Origin: Cytidiella melzeri
Lineage: Eukaryota; Basidiomycota; Agaricomycetes; Polyporales; Irpicaceae
Length of the DNA: 64,000 nucleotides
Direction of reading: 5' to 3'
Assembly (NCBI GenBank): GCA_022592445.1
Contig: JABYQR010000011.1
Location: forward strand, 1 to 64,000
The notes below the pieces were generated by a model. The model was not told where the DNA came from and made no database searches. It saw nothing but the letters and a program-made list of their open reading frames with translations. Positions 61,580-64,000 of this stretch are shown one piece after another (position 1 is the first letter of the stretch; the number at the start of each line of letters is the position of its first letter). The translations under genes were made by a program, and so were the position numbers.

Positions 61580-62404
61580 TCACCGTGCGCGAATACCGGT
61601 CAGCTTGTCAGTCAGCCAACCTAATGGTGTCTGCAAGGTTCCTCCTCTCGCACCGACTCCGCCACTACCTAATGAGAGCGGATTAGCAGAGGCAAATGAT
61701 TCCTTGCGTGCCTTGGCAGCTTCTCGCACTGTGCACAGGGTTATACCACAACGAAGGATTAGCCAAGCCTTTGTGCGGGAGCTCGGGACGTACCTGCGCG
61801 GTCTATCTCTTCGACGTTTGTCTCTAATACTAGACCGCCCTGTATCACTTCTGAAAGTATATGATGGGCCTATTTGTCATTGTGATAGGTGAGTAGACAG
61901 TACAGAGTAACATGCGACTCGAACGCACCTCGTCGAAATGGTACACCAAGTCTAGCTCGCACACGTTCTCGAAAGCGCGATCGAGCGACTCCACGAACAC
62001 CTGCGTAGGGGATTAGCAGACATAACTGCATTCAGAACAACGCTATTTACAGACCTGAATGAGATCCAGTATACCAAGCTCGCTCTCAGCGCTGTCCACG
62101 ACGAACACGAAGTACAGGGTTGCATAATTCCTGTACACGACTCTCTGCTGCTCCCCATTGTCGCCATGTTGGTTCAGGAAGCTTTCTAGCTCTGGTGCGT
62201 CCAAGAAGTTGCAGAGAGAAGCTTGTCGTGACGATACTAGTGAATAAATCTTCTGTACCAACGTTCCCGATGAATGTTGTACCGGGGTGTAAAACTTGGT
62301 AAGGCGAGGGACGCCAGATGTGTTGACTGTCCAGCCAGAGAATGAGTTTTAACTCAGTCAATCAAGAAAGATGAATTCAGACAGATGAGTACTGCGTGAA
62401 TCAT
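61580..62404 (-). CDS. APS3: AP-3 adaptor complex sigma subunit
   Basis: The ATG at 62404 starts MIHAVLI, spliced (GTCTGA...GACAG, about 55 nt) to FNTSGVPRLTKFYTPVQHSS. It continues LVQKIYSLVSSRQASLCNFL, VVYRNYATLYFVFVVDSAES, ELGILDLIQVFVESLDRAFE and NVCELDLVYHFDEAHHILSE. This is the longin-like sigma fold, and the VIQGGLVLETNVEEI block is typical of sigma-3. A C-terminal extension (KESFASANPLSLGSGGVGAR) ends at a TGA (61580). AP-3 carries cargo from Golgi/endosomes to the vacuole. About 197 residues with four introns. Confidence 0.95.
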
Positions 62405-62522
62405 TTTGGAAGATCTGTCAGGGGGGGGGGTTGTTTGGATCAGTATCCCGGCCGAACAGTTACTTTGTACCAAGCAGCAGAGATGGGAGTAAGTTAGTAT
62501 CTTGGGCGGTATCCCACCCAAC

Positions 62523-62582
62523 TCCCATCAGCCGAGTCGAAACTACTTAGTGACGTGCTCTACTAACTGAGCTAAAACGGGA
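62523..62582 (-). pseudogene. tRNA-Thr relic with an internal deletion
   Basis: The minus strand starts TCCCGTTTTAGCTCAGTTAG and ends TCGACTCGGCTGATGGGA, closely matching the acceptor, D arm and T arm of tRNA-Thr at 45927-46005. The 3' half of the anticodon arm, the intron and the variable region are missing (about 19 nt shorter), so no cloverleaf can form. It is probably an old tRNA copy or a tRNA-derived SINE remnant. Confidence 0.75.
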
Positions 62583-62589
62583 AACAGCA

Positions 62590-62856
62590 ATGAAAGCAAA
62601 ACATGCGGTTATACTCTCATTGAATCTCATAATCTGTCCTTGTCTCTCTACTTACCTGCAGCTGCGACTTTGCCAGTACTTACATTTCGCGTCGCACATA
62701 CCATTGTTTGAGTGGCACAATTGGCTGCTAAACATTGGGTTGTTAGCTAGGAGAGTCAAGATCTGGGACTGCTACGAATGTGGAAAGCTCATTACGCGCA
62801 ATCACCAGATCGTAGTGAACAAATCCGCCTGCGGTGGCTGCAAGTACTTCGAGTAG
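62590..62856 (+). CDS. Small hypothetical protein with two CxxC motifs
   Basis: An 88-residue frame from an ATG at 62590 (MKAKHAVILSLNLIICPCLS) ends at 62856. The second half contains DCYECGKLITRNHQ and SACGGCKYFE: two Cys-x2-Cys pairs about 20 residues apart that could bind zinc. The first half is hydrophobic. It starts eight bases after the tRNA relic. No family is recognised, and it may be an unspliced part of something else or chance. Confidence 0.25.
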   Translation: MKAKHAVILSLNLIICPCLSTYLQLRLCQYLHFASHIPLFEWHNWLLNIGLLARRVKIWDCYECGKLITRNHQIVVNKSACGGCKYFE

Positions 62857-63042
62857 TTGGCGTGCTCGGGCGGATTCTCTACTGTGGCACGATTTTGACA
62901 CCATGTGTCATTGTAGACATACACGCTATAACAGTATTGTGAAGGTAAATGGATCCTCCGAGAAATGTCACTAGCGAGCGAAATATCAGTGGACTATATG
63001 AGAGAGATATACCTCAGTATAGGGAACAGAAGGTCAACCGAA

Positions 63043-64000
63043 CTACTGGCCAAGGCTTTCCAACCTTTTGAAGACAGATTTCTTCATCTGTCAGAGGGAC
63101 ATGTGAGACTTGAATTTACAGAAAGCCGATAATACATACTGCAGGGCTGATGCCGTCGCCTTCAAAGTACGCCATAAAGAACTGCACAGCAAGCCAGTCA
63201 TGTTGCACAGAACCTAGGTCTCGAATTATCAAGGAACGGGGCAATCGAGGTTTAGGAGGGGCGAGCAGAATATCCAAAGGCGTGTGTTTTGCTAAAGGAG
63301 TATTAGGAAACATAGTTTTGAACTTGTGCAGAGGCGACTGCAGGGTTAACTCCTCGTCCTTTGATAGTGCTCCCCGTTGGCGAAGGAGGACCATCCGTGC
63401 CTGCAACGCTCGCATAAATCCATCGCGTAGATGCGAGAATGAGGTGGAACGAGTGGGGACTGGTCATGCCAATAGGTCAATAATGATACTGCAGCTTAAA
63501 CAGAGTGCATACCAATACGCAGAACACAGGCCGAGTTTTGCACCAGGTATTCGACCTTCTCTTGAGGCGAAGCAGATCCAGGAATCTAGTTTGACTATAT
63601 AAGCATACGCATGGACTTGGATATATACCTCATTCGGACAACTACACTCACGTTCAAATTCGGGTTTTGGAGGTTGGCATAGAAGCCCACAGAGTAAACT
63701 TGAATTCCCAAGAATGATACAGTGCGCACCCCGACACCCACTAGTGTCATTTCTGGAAAAGGAGTTTTAGACGATATTTGAAGTGTATTGGGGAATGAGA
63801 TGGAGGATGCTGGGTCCACTGTGACTGCTGAGTGAGCAGCCATGAATATGCGTTATTGAGTTTCACTGCGCACCTGTTTCTTCTGGGGGCAAAGATTCGT
63901 AAGGGAGGTCACTGTCGAGCTTGATTGTTGACTGCCCCATAAGTACAGCTGATATAGCAAGCGCAGAACCCCATATCCACGGGCTGTAGGCTCGAACTGT
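63043..64000 (-). CDS. Mitochondrial chalcone-isomerase-fold protein (AIM18/AIM46-like), partial
   Basis: The gene enters from the right edge; the first visible exon reads AYSPWIWGSALAISAVLMGQ, a membrane segment, then STIKLDSDLPYESLPPEET. A 45-47-nt intron (about 63842-63887) joins it to VTVDPASSISFPNTLQI. The chalcone-isomerase core follows: MTLVGVGVRTVSFLGIQVYS, VGFYANL, CVLRIVPTRSTSFSHLRDGF, MRALQARMVLL and WLAVQFFMAYFEGDGISPA. It ends KKSVFKRLESLGQ with TAG at 63043. Yeast Aim18/Aim46 are inner-membrane haem-binding proteins with this fold; no isomerase activity is implied. The N-terminal targeting part lies outside the window. The ATG at 63843 is inside the intron and not the true start. 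Confidence 0.88.

Larger units (their letters stand above)
62405..63042. other. Region upstream of APS3 with a tRNA relic, hairpin and small ORF
   Basis: It holds a 10-G run (62421-62430), a 9-bp inverted repeat (62482-62490 with 62521-62529), the tRNA-Thr relic and the small unknown ORF. The rest, 62857-63042, shows nothing. Confidence 0.45.

Overview
The window looks like nuclear DNA of a filamentous basidiomycete, probably an Agaricomycete. Genes are dense, on both strands, and cut by many short GT-AG introns (most 48-65 nt where traced). Families include a GRAM-PH-GRAM sterol glucosyltransferase, an SSK2-type MAPKKK, a SUR7-like membrane protein, a GH72 glucanosyltransferase with an X8 domain, a chitin deacetylase and intron-bearing tRNAs. 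Transposon damage falls mostly at TpCpG, a bias reported for RIP-like mutation in basidiomycetes. No CRISPR, operon or biosynthetic cluster is visible. Exon borders were read by eye from frame changes and splice signals; gene ends are firmer than individual introns.

1-11.1 kb is transposon territory. At the left edge lies the gag side of a minus-strand Ty3/gypsy-like element with an extra ORF upstream of gag and a repeat-rich tract. Next is a 5'-truncated LINE (2278-4550) with a 27-nt poly(A) tail and a 13-bp target-site duplication, inserted beside an unidentified gene fragment. Then comes a complete Ty1/copia element (5695-10914, minus strand) with 223-bp LTRs and a 5-bp duplication, inactivated by six in-frame TGA codons and one frameshift.

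11.2-30.1 kb carries housekeeping and signalling genes: a SUR7-like protein, ATG26, a 2-oxoglutarate oxygenase, the SSK2 MAPKKK, the GTPase DRG1, a metallo-beta-lactamase-fold hydrolase and a PRELI/UPS lipid-transfer protein. SSK2 and DRG1 are divergent and their predicted start codons overlap inside one CATG.

31-54 kb: a small secreted protein; tRNA-Lys; two cell-wall enzymes (GH72 transferase and chitin deacetylase, convergent); a NAP/SET histone chaperone; SAC1; LEA1 (U2A'); a TMEM205-like membrane protein; CSN6; tRNA-Thr; MCM5; a second tRNA-Lys; a large-subunit catalase with a DJ-1-like tail; and a C2H2 transcription factor.

54-64 kb: a gene-poor stretch with a strong hairpin, a possible unknown gene, a third tRNA-Lys, an NRAMP metal transporter, MED6, the AP-3 sigma subunit, a tRNA-Thr relic, a small unknown ORF and a chalcone-isomerase-fold mitochondrial protein running off the right edge.

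I found no convincing wholly new system. The strongest unusual signals are the overlapping SSK2/DRG1 start codons, the TpCpG-type damage in the copia element, the three tRNA-Lys(CUU) genes with diverging introns, and the clean LINE insertion.
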